Positions 44,635 through 53,846 of a stretch of 64,000 nucleotides of DNA are shown piece by piece. The stretch spans positions 1 to 64,000 of the forward strand of contig CAVXCS010000003.1 in assembly GCA_963760375.1 (NCBI GenBank), in the 5' to 3' direction. A program made the translations under genes and the position numbers. Origin of the DNA: Pelagihabitans sp963760375 (GTDB taxonomy: Bacteria; Bacteroidota; Bacteroidia; Flavobacteriales; Flavobacteriaceae). The notes under the pieces were generated by a model. It worked only from the letters and a program-made list of their open reading frames with translations, did no database searches and was not told where the DNA came from. Within the stretch, counting starts at the first letter, position 1; each line of letters opens with the position of its first letter.

Positions 44635-46338
44635 ATGTTGACCAAAAATGCCATACAACTTCTCGAGGACCGTTACCTTTTAAAGAAAGGGACCAGGGAA
44701 ACGCCCGACCAAATGTTCCGGAGGGTGGCCAAGTACGTGGCCAGTGCCGAAGAATTCGAAAACATAACATGGGAAGAGACTTTTTATGGGATGATGAAAA
44801 ATCTTGAATTTCTGCCCAATTCCCCTACCTTGATGAATGCCGGAGTACCCAACGGACAATTGAGTGCCTGTTTTGTTTTGCCGGTGGAAGACAGTCTAAC
44901 TTCCATTTTCACCACCCTAAAAAATGCCGCATTGATCCACCAAAGTGGGGGAGGAACGGGATATAACTTTTCCGATCTCAGGCCCAACGGCGACCCTGTG
45001 AGTGCCACGGGCGGCACCTCTTCAGGGCCCCTTGCCTTCATGGAAATTTACGATTCTGCGACCGAACATGTAAAACAAGGAGGCAAGCGAAGGGGTGCGA
45101 ATATGGGCATCCTGAATGTGAACCATCCCGATATCGAGGCATTTATCGTGTCGAAAACGGAGGGGAGGCGATTGCAGAATTTCAATATTTCCGTGGGTAT
45201 CACAAACGACTTCATGCAAGCCGTTGCAAAAGAGATTGATTGGACTTTGGTGAATCCCAGAACAAACAAAGTCCAGAAAATAGTTAAGGCCAAATCGATC
45301 TGGGAGGCGATCGTTCGGGAGGCATGGAAAACCGGAGATCCCGGACTGGTATTCTTGGATACGATCAACCATAAGAACCCAACGCCCGAACAGGGCAGCA
45401 TCAAAAGCACCAATCCCTGTGGGGAGGTCCCGCTGCTCGATTACGAAAGCTGTAATCTGGGTTCCTTGAATTTGATGAAGGTCTTGGAAGATGGCAAAAA
45501 AGGAGCTGCCATCAATTGGCATCAGTTGAAATCCAATATTCAGGTAGCCATTCGTTTTTTGGATAATGTGATAACGGTAAACCATTATTTGCTACCCGAA
45601 ATAAGGAAAAAGGTATATTTGAACCGTAAAATAGGCTTAGGTGTGATGGGGTGGGCAGAGTTGCTCCTTTCGCTCAACCTTCCCTATGCTTCCGATGAAG
45701 CGGTCGCCTTGGGTGAACGATTGATGGATTTTGTAATGGCAAAGAGTTACGAGGCCTCCGAAGCACTGGCCAAAGAAAGGGGAATCTTTGATTCGTGGGC
45801 TGCAAGCATTCATGCACCCAACATGCCACTCCGGAACGCCACTTGCAATAGCATAGCCCCTACCGGAAGTATTTCGGTCATTGCCAATACCTCCTATTCC
45901 ATCGAGCCGTTATATGCACTGGCCTACGACCGTGTGGGTATTTTGGGCGGTAAAATACAAACTGAAGTCAATGCCGTAGTGATTGAAAAGTTAAAGCACA
46001 TGAAACTATGGAATCGGCGAATAAGGGAAGCAATATTGGAAACGGGAAGTATACAGCAGGTCGAGACGCTCCCGAAACAGGTGCGAATGCTTTTCGAAAC
46101 GAGCCACGAAATACCATGGGAATATCATTTACTGCATCAGAGGGCTTTTCAAAAGCACACCGACAATGCGGTTTCCAAAACCATCAACCTTCCGAAAACG
46201 GCCACCGAAATGGAAATTTCAAAAATTTACCGGACTGCCTGGGAATATGGCTTAAAGGGCATTACCATTTATCGCGACGGGAGCAAACCGAATCAAATCC
46301 TTCAAAAATGTGGTCTAAACCATAGTATGTCTTGCTGA
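44635..46338 (+). CDS. nrdJ: Class II (adenosylcobalamin) ribonucleotide reductase
   Basis: 567 residues, compact. Motifs: LPNSPTLMNAG, LSACFVLPVEDS (first redox Cys), HQSGGGTGYNFSDLRP, NPCGEVPLLDYESCNLGSLNL (radical Cys with Asn and Glu), and APTGSISVIANTSYSIEP. It ends GLNHSMSC with a C-terminal Cys. Reduces ribonucleotides without oxygen, using coenzyme B12, so DNA precursors can be made under hypoxia. It lacks the ATP-cone, so it may be simple in control. ATG at 44635 is preferred over a TTG at 44629. Last in the pfkB operon; a class II enzyme (NrdZ) is also in the DosR regulon. Confidence 0.9.
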   Translation: MLTKNAIQLLEDRYLLKKGTRETPDQMFRRVAKYVASAEEFENITWEETFYGMMKNLEFLPNSPTLMNAGVPNGQLSACFVLPVEDSLTSIFTTLKNAALIHQSGGGTGYNFSDLRPNGDPVSATGGTSSGPLAFMEIYDSATEHVKQGGKRRGANMGILNVNHPDIEAFIVSKTEGRRLQNFNISVGITNDFMQAVAKEIDWTLVNPRTNKVQKIVKAKSIWEAIVREAWKTGDPGLVFLDTINHKNPTPEQGSIKSTNPCGEVPLLDYESCNLGSLNLMKVLEDGKKGAAINWHQLKSNIQVAIRFLDNVITVNHYLLPEIRKKVYLNRKIGLGVMGWAELLLSLNLPYASDEAVALGERLMDFVMAKSYEASEALAKERGIFDSWAASIHAPNMPLRNATCNSIAPTGSISVIANTSYSIEPLYALAYDRVGILGGKIQTEVNAVVIEKLKHMKLWNRRIREAILETGSIQQVETLPKQVRMLFETSHEIPWEYHLLHQRAFQKHTDNAVSKTINLPKTATEMEISKIYRTAWEYGLKGITIYRDGSKPNQILQKCGLNHSMSC

Positions 46339-46519
46339 TGGCCATTTCAATACAATCATAACGCCTGACCGTCGTCATAGTAACTTCGTCATAAATTCAC
46401 GACATTCAAGCAACATCTTTGGAAAACAAAAAGGTTGAACCCTTGTTTTTGAAACCTTGCCTCAGACCCACGGCGACTTCGGTCTTTCTTTGTTATGATC
46501 GATCTTTTAAGAACTGCCC

Positions 46520-47167
46520 ATGAAAACAATGTCATTAAGCCATATTAAAAGTAGCTTATTTGCAATGTTTCCACTATTTGCCATGGGATTGTTCGTGCTC
46601 CTTTATTTTCTCGCCGCCCTAAACTATCCCGGGGGATCATGGATTTCGCCCCAACAAGAAGGTTTCAGTTTCTGGAACAATTATCTATGCGACCTACTCG
46701 ACGAATATGCCATCAATGGAGACCTCAATACGGCACGATATACGGCCCGCTTTGCACTTGCTTCCCTTTGTTTTGGCCTCTTGGTACTTTGGGCCTATCT
46801 GCCCCGTTTGTTTCCGAAGAAAAGCAAGAACCTGAAGCTGATGCAATGGACTGGTATCCTGTCGCTCCTGGTCCTGGTTTTGCTTGGTTCGGAAAGGCAC
46901 GATCTTATCGTTCGCCTCGCGGGTTTTTTAGGGGTTATTGCCTTCGTGAGCTGCTTTGTGGAACTTTATAAGGCTGGCTATGCCCGTTTGTTGGCGTTGG
47001 GTATTTTAAGTCTGATCGTTTTCTTGATCAATTACTATATCTATGAAACGGGCAAATACCTGAATACCCTCGCGCTGATCCAAAAAATTACTTTTATACT
47101 GTTTCTGGGTTGGTTCGTGCTGATCGATATTGCAGTTTATCAAGAAATGAAATTGGGGAAACCTTAA
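46520..47167 (+). CDS. Integral membrane protein, family unknown
   Basis: 215 residues with about six membrane helices, starting near residue 15. A loop with CDLLDEYAINGDLNTARYTAR faces one side of the membrane and resembles DUF998/Frag1-like proteins in outline, but no family is clear. The 180 bp before it hold no box with a matching -7. Confidence 0.65.
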   Translation: MKTMSLSHIKSSLFAMFPLFAMGLFVLLYFLAALNYPGGSWISPQQEGFSFWNNYLCDLLDEYAINGDLNTARYTARFALASLCFGLLVLWAYLPRLFPKKSKNLKLMQWTGILSLLVLVLLGSERHDLIVRLAGFLGVIAFVSCFVELYKAGYARLLALGILSLIVFLINYYIYETGKYLNTLALIQKITFILFLGWFVLIDIAVYQEMKLGKP

Positions 47168-47229
47168 AAGTAGGATATAAAAAATTCCAGATATGTTCCA
47201 ATGTTTAATCCAAATTAAAACCAAAAGCC

Positions 47230-47976
47230 ATGAATCCAGCACTATTGTTTGTCGTCGTTTTGGCCCTGTTTCTTTTCATCGGGGTACGTGTCATTTTTGA
47301 ATATAAGAGAGCCCTCAAATTCCGTTTTGGGAAGTATGTAAAAACGTTGCAACCGGGACTTCGGTGGATCATACCTTTCGTGGAAACGATACAAGTGGTA
47401 GACATTCGTGTGATCACCATCAATATTATTTCCCAGGAAGTTATGACCGAAGACAATGTACCCTGCAGTATTGATGGTGTCGTCTTTTTCAAGATCACCA
47501 ACCCGGAAAAGGCCGTATTGGAAGTGGAGGAATTCACCTTCGCCATAACCCAGCTCTCCCAGGCCGCATTAAGGGATGTTTGCGGGAAAGTGGAACTCGA
47601 CACCATTCTTTCGAAACGGGAGGAGATGGGCAAAAATATCAAGTCGATCGTAGAACAGGAAACCCAACAATGGGGCATCGACATCATGGACGTAAAAATC
47701 AAGGACATACAGTTGCCCGAAAATATGAAAAGGATGATGGCCAACCAGGCAGAGGCCGAAAGATCGAGAAGGGCCAGGGTAATCTTGGCGCTTGCGGAAG
47801 AGCAGGCCGCCGGGAAGTTGCTCGAAGCCGGAAAACTCATCGATCAGTCCCCTTCGGCCATCAAGCTGAGGCTTTATCAAACCTTATCGCACATTGCGGC
47901 CGAAAAGAATTCGACCATATTATTTCCGTTCCCTGAGGAAGTACTGCCCCGAAATCCGGTTCAGAAAAAATCATGA
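47230..47976 (+). CDS. Stomatin/slipin-type SPFH protein
   Basis: 248 residues: an N-terminal membrane anchor (5-20), then the SPFH/Band 7 domain (FRFGKYVKTLQPGLRWIIPFVETIQVVDIR, VPCSIDGVVFFKITNPEKAV, DVKIKDIQLPENMKRMMANQAEAER). The C-terminal helical part oligomerises. Slipins organise membrane microdomains; often paired with NfeD, which is absent here. Confidence 0.9.
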   Translation: MNPALLFVVVLALFLFIGVRVIFEYKRALKFRFGKYVKTLQPGLRWIIPFVETIQVVDIRVITINIISQEVMTEDNVPCSIDGVVFFKITNPEKAVLEVEEFTFAITQLSQAALRDVCGKVELDTILSKREEMGKNIKSIVEQETQQWGIDIMDVKIKDIQLPENMKRMMANQAEAERSRRARVILALAEEQAAGKLLEAGKLIDQSPSAIKLRLYQTLSHIAAEKNSTILFPFPEEVLPRNPVQKKS

Positions 47977-48053
47977 TCGGCTGGTAATTTGCAAATGTCA
48001 GTCATGAATTGTAGGGAACGATTTTAAAGAGAACCTAACTTCATAAATTTGGC

Positions 48054-48078
48054 ATAGGCCACAATTATCGTGGCCTAT
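48054..48078. terminator. Hairpin at the convergent ends of the SPFH and ATPase genes
   Basis: A perfect 9-bp stem ATAGGCCAC/GTGGCCTAT (48054-48062, 48070-48078) overlapping the ATPase stop at 48065. There is no T-run, so function as a terminator is uncertain. Confidence 0.35.
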
Positions 48079-50569
48079 AGGTACGTTTGTACCATTTGAC
48101 GAATTCGTACCAAACCACGAACAGGAAACCCGCGACGATGCTGAGCGACAATTGCATACCATTCAATCTTTCAAATTCAAAGAAATGCGTTAAGGGATCG
48201 AGGAAGAGCAACAAAGCGGTAATCAGCATGGTAATGCCAATGATAAGAGGAACCAATCGATTCCGATATCTAAAGGTGGTGAATATGCTGTAATAGAACG
48301 AGCGGTTGACCAAGGTCAAAAAAATATTGGCAGAGATCAGGACCGTAAAGACCATGGCCCTGGTGACCCCTTCGCCATAGCCTTCCGACACGGCATATTG
48401 ATAGATCAACAAGCCCCCCAAGGTAATCATCAGTCCTTGTATGATACTGGTAACCAGTTCTTTCAAATTGAAAAAAGTAGTGGTGAAAGGCCTGGGATTT
48501 AGTTCCATGGTATGTTTTTCCACAGGTTCGTTCTCATAGATGATAGAGCAGGTCGGCCCCATGATGAGTTCCAACAATATCACATGTACAGGCGAGAAAA
48601 TGTTGGGATAGGCCCAATGGAGGGCCAAGGGAAGGAATACGATGAGGATGATGGGAATATGGATCGAAATCACATATTGGATCGCCTTTTTCAGATTGGC
48701 GTAGATCTTTCGGCCCATGGCCACCGCATCGACCATTTTGGAAAGGTCATCTTCCATCAATATCAGGTTGGCCGACTGTTTGGCGATCTCGGTTCCCTTT
48801 TGGCCCATGGCCACCCCAATGTGTGCGGCTTTCAATGCGGGGGCATCGTTCACCCCATCGCCGGTCATGGCCACAATTTCGCCCTTGGCTTTTAAGGCTT
48901 CGATTATCTTCAATTTTGCGGAGGGGAACATCCTGGTAAAAATATTGACTTCCCCAACCGCATTTTTCAGCCCCTCACCATCCAGTTTCATAAGGGCATC
49001 ACCTTCCATAAGATCATGTTCCCCGTTAAAATCTATTAATTTGGCAATCGCCATGGTGGTCAGCGAATTGTCGCCCGTGATGATCTTGACTTTGATGCCA
49101 GCTTTGTGAAATGCGTCGAATACCCCTTTTATATTTTCTTTGGGCGGATCATAGAATGCCACGATGCCTTTGAATTCAAATCGGAATTCCTGCTGTTGCT
49201 TTGGAAAATGGTTGCCTTCGAAAATGGCCTCCGCGACCCCCAGTAGCCGATAGCCCTCATTGGCCAGATGACCGATGGCTTCTTGGACCCGTTGTTTTTG
49301 TTTTGGCGTAAAATTTGAAATTTCGAAGAAGGCTTCAGGGGCACCTTTTGCTGCAATGATTCTTCTGCCGGATGCGTTCTCGAAGAGGTGCGTCATCATC
49401 GGAGGCTTGCCGCCCAGGGGATATTCATGGACCATTTTGAAGTTTGGCCGCTCATCCTTATCGATCATCTGCCCATAGGCCTCGTGCAATGCCATTTCCA
49501 TGCGGTCGAACGGAATGGGTTCGCTGGCCCACATCGAAAGTTCAATGAGTTCTTTCTCAGTCTTTCCCAAGGGGGCTGTGGGCTCGGATATCCTTTGGGA
49601 TTGCATGACAAAGAGTTTCGCCAAACCCATTTCGTTTTTGGTGATGGTACCGGTCTTGTCAACACAGATCACGGTGGCGCTCCCCAAGGTTTCGACGGTC
49701 TTCATCTGTTTGACCACGATGCCCATTTTCATCAATCGCCAGGCCCCCAAGGCCATAAAAGTGGTGAAAGCAACAGGTATTTCTTCGGGTAGAATGCTCA
49801 TGGCCAAGGTCAGGGCCTTTAGCAGACTATCGAGCACATTGTACGAATTGAAGTAATTGATGCCCCAGACCAGCAGAAAAACCACGATACCAATGGCAGA
49901 CATTTTCTTTACAAAATTATTGATCTGTAATTCCAATGGCGTTTTTTCATCGGCAATGGCTTCAAGACTCTCGCCGATTTTGCCCAACTGGGTCGCATTG
50001 CCTATGGCAGTGACGGTTGCAATGGCCAGTCCACTGGCCACGGTGGTGCCCCTATAAATGAAATGGTCTGCTTTTTCGCTGTCTTTGTATACCGGAAGGG
50101 ATTCCCCGGTGAGTATCGCTTCGTCCACCGAAAAATCATTCGAATGCACGATGATGCCATCTGCAGGGATCGTGGTGCCTTCCTCTACCATCAGGCTATC
50201 CCCGACGACGATTTCCTCTATGGCTATTTCCTCGACCGTTCCATTGCGGATCACATTGCAATTGGGTTGGCTGATGACCTTGAGTTTTTCCAGGGCATTT
50301 CTGCTTCTTGAATCTTGGTAAATGGAAATGGCCGAGACGAGCAGAATGGCCACCGCTAGAAAAATCCCATCGCCTTTATCGCCCAAAATGAAGTATAGGG
50401 TGGAAGTGACCAGGAGCAGGATGACCATGGGTTCCTGGCCCAAATCCTTCAACAGCTTCCAAAGCGGATTCTCTTTTTTATACAGAAGTTCGTTCCGCCC
50501 ATTTTTTGCCCTGGAAGACAATACTTCTTCGGGGCTCAAACCTTTCACGTCAAAGTTGGAAACAGACAT
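48065..50569 (-). CDS. P-type cation ATPase (Ca2+-type, P2)
   Basis: 834 residues. Cation-ATPase N-domain (GLSPEEVLSSRAKNGRNEL), TGES (ILTGESLPVY), PEEIP membrane motif, phosphorylation site CVDKTGTITKNEM and hinge TGDGVNDAPALKAAH are present. PEEIP differs from the PEGLP of the pump at 14107, so the ion preferred may differ. It exports cations across the inner membrane. No standard box was found upstream. Confidence 0.88.
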   Translation of the reverse strand: MSVSNFDVKGLSPEEVLSSRAKNGRNELLYKKENPLWKLLKDLGQEPMVILLLVTSTLYFILGDKGDGIFLAVAILLVSAISIYQDSRSRNALEKLKVISQPNCNVIRNGTVEEIAIEEIVVGDSLMVEEGTTIPADGIIVHSNDFSVDEAILTGESLPVYKDSEKADHFIYRGTTVASGLAIATVTAIGNATQLGKIGESLEAIADEKTPLELQINNFVKKMSAIGIVVFLLVWGINYFNSYNVLDSLLKALTLAMSILPEEIPVAFTTFMALGAWRLMKMGIVVKQMKTVETLGSATVICVDKTGTITKNEMGLAKLFVMQSQRISEPTAPLGKTEKELIELSMWASEPIPFDRMEMALHEAYGQMIDKDERPNFKMVHEYPLGGKPPMMTHLFENASGRRIIAAKGAPEAFFEISNFTPKQKQRVQEAIGHLANEGYRLLGVAEAIFEGNHFPKQQQEFRFEFKGIVAFYDPPKENIKGVFDAFHKAGIKVKIITGDNSLTTMAIAKLIDFNGEHDLMEGDALMKLDGEGLKNAVGEVNIFTRMFPSAKLKIIEALKAKGEIVAMTGDGVNDAPALKAAHIGVAMGQKGTEIAKQSANLILMEDDLSKMVDAVAMGRKIYANLKKAIQYVISIHIPIILIVFLPLALHWAYPNIFSPVHVILLELIMGPTCSIIYENEPVEKHTMELNPRPFTTTFFNLKELVTSIIQGLMITLGGLLIYQYAVSEGYGEGVTRAMVFTVLISANIFLTLVNRSFYYSIFTTFRYRNRLVPLIIGITMLITALLLFLDPLTHFFEFERLNGMQLSLSIVAGFLFVVWYEFVKWYKRTYRPR

Positions 50570-50706
50570 AATGGATCTCGATTATAGTACCTACATGGAA
50601 TGGATAATAAAACATGAAACTTGATCATGACATCGCAACACTTGCAGAATAATGATGCCGAACAGACTTTGACATAAGGCTTTACAGGGTAAAAATCGCT
50701 ATGACC

Positions 50707-50734
50707 AAAAAAAATCGGGTTTGCCCGCCAACCC
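50707..50734 (-). terminator. Terminator after the 58-residue membrane protein gene
   Basis: A short stem (GGGTT 50717-50721 with AACCC 50730-50734), followed on the minus strand by GATTTTTTTTGG, an 8-T run. It lies 30 bp past the stop at 50764. Confidence 0.6.
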
Positions 50735-50763
50735 TAATCAGCGATGCGGCATTTAAATTTAAT

Positions 50764-50940
50764 TTACGCCTTAGCTCGTGAAATAATAGGGGCAATGACC
50801 AGGCCCAAACCGATTCCGATCAAAATGGAGGCCACGAAGAAAATCGGGTTCGATTGAAGGAAAAAAAATCCAACACCTACTCCAACCATGGTCATTCCCC
50901 CAATGGCCCAATTACTCTTATCTACTTTTTTTGTGGTCAT
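50764..50940 (-). CDS. 58-residue two-helix membrane protein
   Basis: A small frame, MTTKKVDKSN... to ...SRAKA, with two hydrophobic helices (about 12-28 and 32-53) rich in Gly and separated by QSN. A-rich bases precede the ATG and a terminator follows, so it looks like a complete transcription unit. A weak Box 1 promoter (51000-51011) is upstream. The family was not recognised. Confidence 0.6.
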   Translation of the reverse strand: MTTKKVDKSNWAIGGMTMVGVGVGFFFLQSNPIFFVASILIGIGLGLVIAPIISRAKA

Positions 50941-50968
50941 AATGGTCGTGCTTTAATGAATTGAACAT

Positions 50969-51011
50969 GCAAAATAGGGCGCTAAGGTATAAAATAATAT
51001 GACCGTCATCA
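50969..51011 (-). promoter_or_regulatory. Weak Box 1 promoter of the 58-residue gene
   Basis: TGACCGTCATCA (51000-51011) at the standard distance from TATTTTGC on the minus strand (50976-50969), which has two mismatches to TAnnTTTG. Confidence 0.4.
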
Positions 51012-51107
51012 TACCTATAATATTGGTAAGGCTTGATTTTGCCTACACTTGGAGACTCAATTTGGCCTGTTTCAAGCCTAAAAAAATGGGCCCCGATTTG
51101 GCTTAAG

Positions 51108-51150
51108 TGACCTAAGTCATTTCGAATGATAAAAAAGGAACCTAATTTTT
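51108..51150 (+). promoter_or_regulatory. Box 1 promoter of the zinc-ribbon gene
   Basis: TGACCTAAGTCA (51108-51119) with -7-like TAATTTTT at 51143-51150 (followed by G), standard 23-bp gap; predicted start about 38 bases before the ATG. Confidence 0.7.
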
Positions 51151-51194
51151 GGTTCATGATCTTAATTCATGTTCGACATTAAAAAATCATTGTT

Positions 51195-51488
51195 ATGAAA
51201 CCTTCACAAAAAAACATCTGTCAGAGTTGTGGCATGTCGATGGTACAGCTTTCCGACTTTGGCTGGAATAGCGACGGCAGCATCAACACCGAATATTGCC
51301 AATACTGCTATAAAAATGGGGCATTTACCGATGGAGATATCAGCTTGGAAGAGAAAATCGCCAAAAATATTGCCATGGCCCAAAAAATGGGTATGTCCAG
51401 GACAAAGGCCACCGATTTGGTAGCGACCACATTACCGCATTTAAAGCGATGGGGCAAAAAAACCAAAACAAAGGCGGTCAAGAAATAG
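51195..51488 (+). CDS. Small zinc-ribbon protein
   Basis: 97 residues. CQSCGMSM and EYCQYC supply four Cys for a zinc ribbon; the middle is helical (DISLEEKIAKNIAMAQKMGMS) and the C-terminus is basic (RWGKKTKTKAVKK). This matches the putative zinc-ribbon family seen across Bacteroidota and Firmicutes, function unknown. A Box 1 promoter is upstream. Confidence 0.82.
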   Translation: MKPSQKNICQSCGMSMVQLSDFGWNSDGSINTEYCQYCYKNGAFTDGDISLEEKIAKNIAMAQKMGMSRTKATDLVATTLPHLKRWGKKTKTKAVKK

Positions 51489-51489
51489 C

Positions 51490-51525
51490 ATAAAAACAGT
51501 ATTCCCGGGAAATCTAGGGAATACG
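51490..51525 (-). terminator. Possible terminator after the lipoprotein gene at 51660
   Basis: Stem GTATTCCC/GGGAATAC (51500-51507, 51518-51525), with TGTTTTTATG after it on the minus strand. It also lies just past the zinc-ribbon stop at 51488. Confidence 0.4.
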
Positions 51526-51659
51526 CAATTGCAATTGAAAACAACCAAGCGGCTGCTTTTTGGCAAACCGGGGAGGCCAATATGCTTTGTTTTGTAGGAT
51601 GAAAGGCGTTTTATCCGTGTTCTGTTCCTATTGTATTCGACAGAAAAGGCGAATCGGTT

Positions 51660-52169
51660 TTACTCGCTCTGGCTCACTGTGACCGTGGCATTGCCATCGC
51701 CCATCATCAGCATGACCGATAGGTCATCCTTTTCGGCGGCGAGTTGTCCGCCCGATCCTGTCACGGTAGTAAAACTGATGGCAAAGCCTGCATTTTCCAA
51801 TTGTTTTTTGTAATCTTCCAAAGCCTTGTTCGGGACCGATTCGAAAAGGATCATCCAATTATTCGTGCCTTCCATGGTCTGTGTTGTTGCCCCCATGACC
51901 TTGCCTTCCTTGAATTCCGGAACTGCATTTGGAATATCGGTAGGCCAGCTGTGAACATTGGCATCGGTGGTAAAGGTGCCCTCATCGGTTTCAATGACCA
52001 CCTTCTGGTCGTCGATATCAACTTTGGCGTCTCCGCCGATCGACTCTTCGATCAATTTTTCATTGGTTTTCTCGGCTGCCTTTTTACAACCGTTCATTGC
52101 AGTAAGTAAAATAGTTGTGCTCAAAAAGACAGCGGTTCTGAACACATTGAAAAGTTTTCGGGTTTCCAT
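51660..52169 (-). CDS. Predicted lipoprotein, family unknown
   Basis: 169 residues: signal segment with lipobox TAMNGC near residue 28, a helical linker (KKAAEKTNEKLIEESIGG) and a compact alpha/beta part with YKKQLENAGFAISFTTVTGSGG and VTVSQSE. It is likely attached to a membrane in the periplasm. A Box 1 promoter precedes it, implying a stress role, but the biochemical function is unknown. Confidence 0.7.
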   Translation of the reverse strand: METRKLFNVFRTAVFLSTTILLTAMNGCKKAAEKTNEKLIEESIGGDAKVDIDDQKVVIETDEGTFTTDANVHSWPTDIPNAVPEFKEGKVMGATTQTMEGTNNWMILFESVPNKALEDYKKQLENAGFAISFTTVTGSGGQLAAEKDDLSVMLMMGDGNATVTVSQSE

Positions 52170-52229
52170 AGGTTATGGCATTAAATGTTTACGATTCCTT
52201 GTTGAAGATCATTATTGTAATTGCGATAT

Positions 52230-52272
52230 TAAATGTAAAGAATATTTGAATGCAACATCATGACCCAAGTCA
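52230..52272 (-). promoter_or_regulatory. Box 1 promoter of the lipoprotein gene at 52169
   Basis: TGACCCAAGTCA (52261-52272) with TACATTTA on the minus strand at 52237-52230, standard 23-bp gap. Confidence 0.65.
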
Positions 52273-52359
52273 GCGATTTGTATCTGGTTTTTAAGGAAAT
52301 AATGGGATTTGGTTTTTTTAGGACAAGGCAGTTTGCCCATGGATCTGCCGATTAGGGGA

Positions 52360-53043
52360 TCATTCCATCCGATTCAAGTATCCGGCATATTTTAGCAAGC
52401 CTTTATTGACCATGTTCACGGCTGCCCCGCTGGTCACGGTCGCCCCGGATAGGCCATCGACCATTTGTGTTCCCGAAATAATCTTTTTACCGGTTTGGTC
52501 AAGTCCGAAGGTGTTGGCTTTAATGTTTATTTTGGCATCCAAAAATTGCTTTGCAAAACCAATCTCGCTGATGCCGGCCCCATAACCATCCGATTCCGAT
52601 CGATGGTCAAAGGCCATATTTATTACCGTTTGGGTCTTTCGGTCCACCAATACTTTGGCCCAGATCGGCCCTCCAAATCCTTTGCCCCCCATCATAAGAA
52701 TGGCATGGTCATTTCCTCGTATTTCAAAAATTGGGAGTGCTGCGACGTTTCCGTTCTTTACGGTGATCTGGTAAAGTTCTAGGTAGGTTTCCGAATCAAT
52801 GGTTTCGAGTTCCCCATTGCCATTGATTTGTTTGAAATGGATCATCTCATCCGCCGCGTTCGCATCGGGGATGTCAATACCGGCAAACTGGCCAAGTTCC
52901 TTTATAATTGAAGACATCGGTGCCTTGGCGGGCGACTCGGTTACCGTTTCCGTGGCCTTTGGTTGAGGTTCGGCCGTTGCTTTTTGTTTACAGCCCCAAA
53001 AAAGGCTTACCAAGATAAAAAAGGCCGGATAGATCGTTTTCAT
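52360..53043 (-). CDS. FMN-binding (NqrC/RnfG-like) lipoprotein
   Basis: 227 residues: lipobox SLFWGC, a Thr/Pro-rich linker and an FMN-binding domain like NqrC/RnfG. The flavinylation motif SGATVTS is present (DGLSGATVTSGAAV), so FMN may be bound to its Thr by ApbE. No membrane helix other than the lipid anchor, and no other NQR/RNF subunits are in the window, so it is probably a stand-alone electron carrier. Confidence 0.82.
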   Translation of the reverse strand: MKTIYPAFFILVSLFWGCKQKATAEPQPKATETVTESPAKAPMSSIIKELGQFAGIDIPDANAADEMIHFKQINGNGELETIDSETYLELYQITVKNGNVAALPIFEIRGNDHAILMMGGKGFGGPIWAKVLVDRKTQTVINMAFDHRSESDGYGAGISEIGFAKQFLDAKINIKANTFGLDQTGKKIISGTQMVDGLSGATVTSGAAVNMVNKGLLKYAGYLNRME

Positions 53044-53084
53044 AAAGTATAATGTTTTTGATTTTCCAAGGTTGGGATGCTCCT

Positions 53085-53846
53085 TTACTTGCTTGCCATC
53101 CCGCCATCGATGACATGGGTGTCGCCGGTGATGTACTTGCTGTCGTCGGAGGCTAAAAAGAGGGCCAGTTGCGCGATTTCTTCAGCAGTGGCATATCGTC
53201 CGAACGGGATGCTCGCCTCGAATCCTTTGTGCACCTCTTCGGCTTTTTCCGGAGACATATCCACTTCAATTCTTTGCATCATTTTGGTGGTCACCGGGCC
53301 GGGATGGATACTGTTGACCCTTATCCCGTTTTTGGCGAATTCGAGTGCCGCCGTTCTCATGATCCCTATGACACCATGTTTGCTGGTGACGTATGCGCCC
53401 AAGCCCGGAAATCCCTTTAAGCCCGCTACGGAGGAGGTGATGATCACACTGCCGCCTTGGGTCATTTTTGGGATAAGATGTTGGCAGCCCAACCAAACTC
53501 CTTTTAAATTGACGGCGATGACCCTGTCGAACATTTCTTCAGGATATTCCGCAATAGAACTCACCGTCCCTTCTATCCCGGCATTGTTGAAGAATACGTC
53601 GATCCGGTCAAAGGCCTTTAAAGCTTCCCCAACATATTTTTTGACGTCGGTCGATTTGGAGACATCGGCCGTACAATACGCGACGTTTGGGCTGTTCAAT
53701 TCCTTTGCGGTCGCCTGTAATTCCTTTGGCTGGTTATCGACCAAAAATACCCTGGCCCCTTCGGAAAGAAATAATTGTGCCGTAGCCTTGCCTATTCCCG
53801 CTGCACCACCTGTAATGACCGCTACTTTGTTTTTTAATCTGTTCAT
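53085..53846 (-). CDS. Short-chain dehydrogenase/reductase
   Basis: 253 residues of the classical SDR family: TGGAAGIGKA cofactor site, NNAG, catalytic Ser in ITSSVAG and the YxxxK motif YVTSK. Lys/Asp spacing after strand 2 (LVDNQPKE) favours NAD(H). Substrate not predictable. It starts 41 bp upstream of the FMN-binding gene on the same strand, with its ATG overlapping the end of a decayed frame. Confidence 0.88.
   Translation of the reverse strand: MNRLKNKVAVITGGAAGIGKATAQLFLSEGARVFLVDNQPKELQATAKELNSPNVAYCTADVSKSTDVKKYVGEALKAFDRIDVFFNNAGIEGTVSSIAEYPEEMFDRVIAVNLKGVWLGCQHLIPKMTQGGSVIITSSVAGLKGFPGLGAYVTSKHGVIGIMRTAALEFAKNGIRVNSIHPGPVTTKMMQRIEVDMSPEKAEEVHKGFEASIPFGRYATAEEIAQLALFLASDDSKYITGDTHVIDGGMASK

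Noticed and set aside
46366..46377. TGACCGTCGTCA upstream of the membrane-protein gene at 46520, fitting TGAy-N4-rTCA
   Set aside because: No TAnnTTTG-like element at the standard distance on either strand, and it lies more than 140 bp from the start codon.
50590..50640. Partial palindrome TGTCATGATCA before the P-type ATPase at 50569
   Set aside because: One base short of the Box 1 spacing and only one matching half-site.
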